DNA of 52,069 bases from JAUWVG01 sp964633715. GTDB taxonomy: Bacteria > Acidobacteriota > Aminicenantia > Aminicenantales > Aminicenantaceae. Shown in pieces: positions 52,056 through 52,069 of the stretch (positions are counted from its first letter, which is position 1; every line of letters starts with the position of its first letter). Below the pieces are notes generated by a model. That model saw only the letters and a program-made list of their open reading frames with translations. It searched no databases and was not told the DNA's origin. The stretch spans positions 1 through 52,069 of the forward strand of contig CAZWHQ010000030.1 in assembly GCA_964633715.1 (NCBI GenBank), in the 5' to 3' direction. The position numbers and the translations under genes are program-made.

Positions 52056-52069
52056 TTCGAACTTCTCCT

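Noticed and set aside
1..52069. CRISPR arrays, tRNA or rRNA genes, intact insertion sequences
   Set aside because: No regularly spaced direct repeats, cloverleaf-like sequences, rRNA signatures or transposase genes were recognised on either strand.

Overview
The window is 52 kb of chromosomal DNA from a Gram-negative-type heterotrophic bacterium. The evidence is numerous Sec and Tat signal peptides, an exported heptaheme cytochrome c, c-di-GMP enzymes and standard bacterial rpmE-prfA-prmC and gltX genes. Several traits fit an uncultured Aminicenantes/Acidobacteriota-like lineage: an exported 6-bladed beta-propeller protein, a DUF3887-like remnant, many Tat-exported GFO/IDH/MocA oxidoreductases, and GTGGGGAC..GTCCCCAC hairpins. 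That placement is inference, because no marker could be searched. No rRNA, tRNA, phage, CRISPR array or intact insertion sequence was seen.

Region 1 (1-6461): a strong terminator of an upstream gene, a decayed DUF3887-like remnant, a methyltransferase with a beta-sandwich tail, then two divergent exported arabinosidases (GH127 beta-L-arabinofuranosidase, GH51 alpha-L-arabinofuranosidase). Region 2 (5865-17982, minus strand): one long run of tightly spaced genes read from about 18018. In transcription order these are a Tat-exported sugar isomerase-like TIM barrel, a Tat-exported GFO/IDH oxidoreductase, a POT-type peptide transporter, an Xaa-Pro-type M24 peptidase, an SSS sodium/sugar symporter, ribulokinase (araB), ribulose-5-phosphate 4-epimerase (araD), a FucI-like isomerase in place of classical AraA, a zinc polyol dehydrogenase and a HAD phosphatase. 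Together with the two arabinosidases this gives release, uptake and conversion of L-arabinose to D-xylulose-5-phosphate. A sigma-70-like promoter with a palindrome in its spacer precedes the run.

Region 3 (18308-21257, plus strand): a promoter, a Tat-exported GFO/IDH oxidoreductase and an exported DUF1080-ThuA fusion, a pairing expected for 3-keto-glycoside chemistry. After an isolated GT-C type membrane glycosyltransferase comes region 4 (23073-34571, minus strand). This nine-gene run combines three GFO/IDH oxidoreductases, a TIM-barrel isomerase and an exported HEAT-repeat protein with a heptaheme cytochrome c carrying a threefold internal repeat, a small bis-His membrane protein, ApbE and a discoidin-like protein. 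It looks like extracytoplasmic sugar oxidation wired to an electron-transfer module, and it is the strongest candidate here for an undescribed system.

Region 5 (34698-41498, minus strand): two tiny secreted peptides with paired CX6C motifs, a 6-bladed beta-propeller, a thioredoxin-fold protein, a small Lys/Ser/Thr-rich secreted protein, a subtilisin and a TPR-CHAT protease-like protein, all with export signals. Region 6 (41717-52055): hutU and gltX, an intergenic region with REP-like hairpins, a diguanylate cyclase with its own PilZ domain, a coiled-coil protein, an HD-GYP protein with a degenerate receiver, and the prmC-prfA-rpmE translation cluster.
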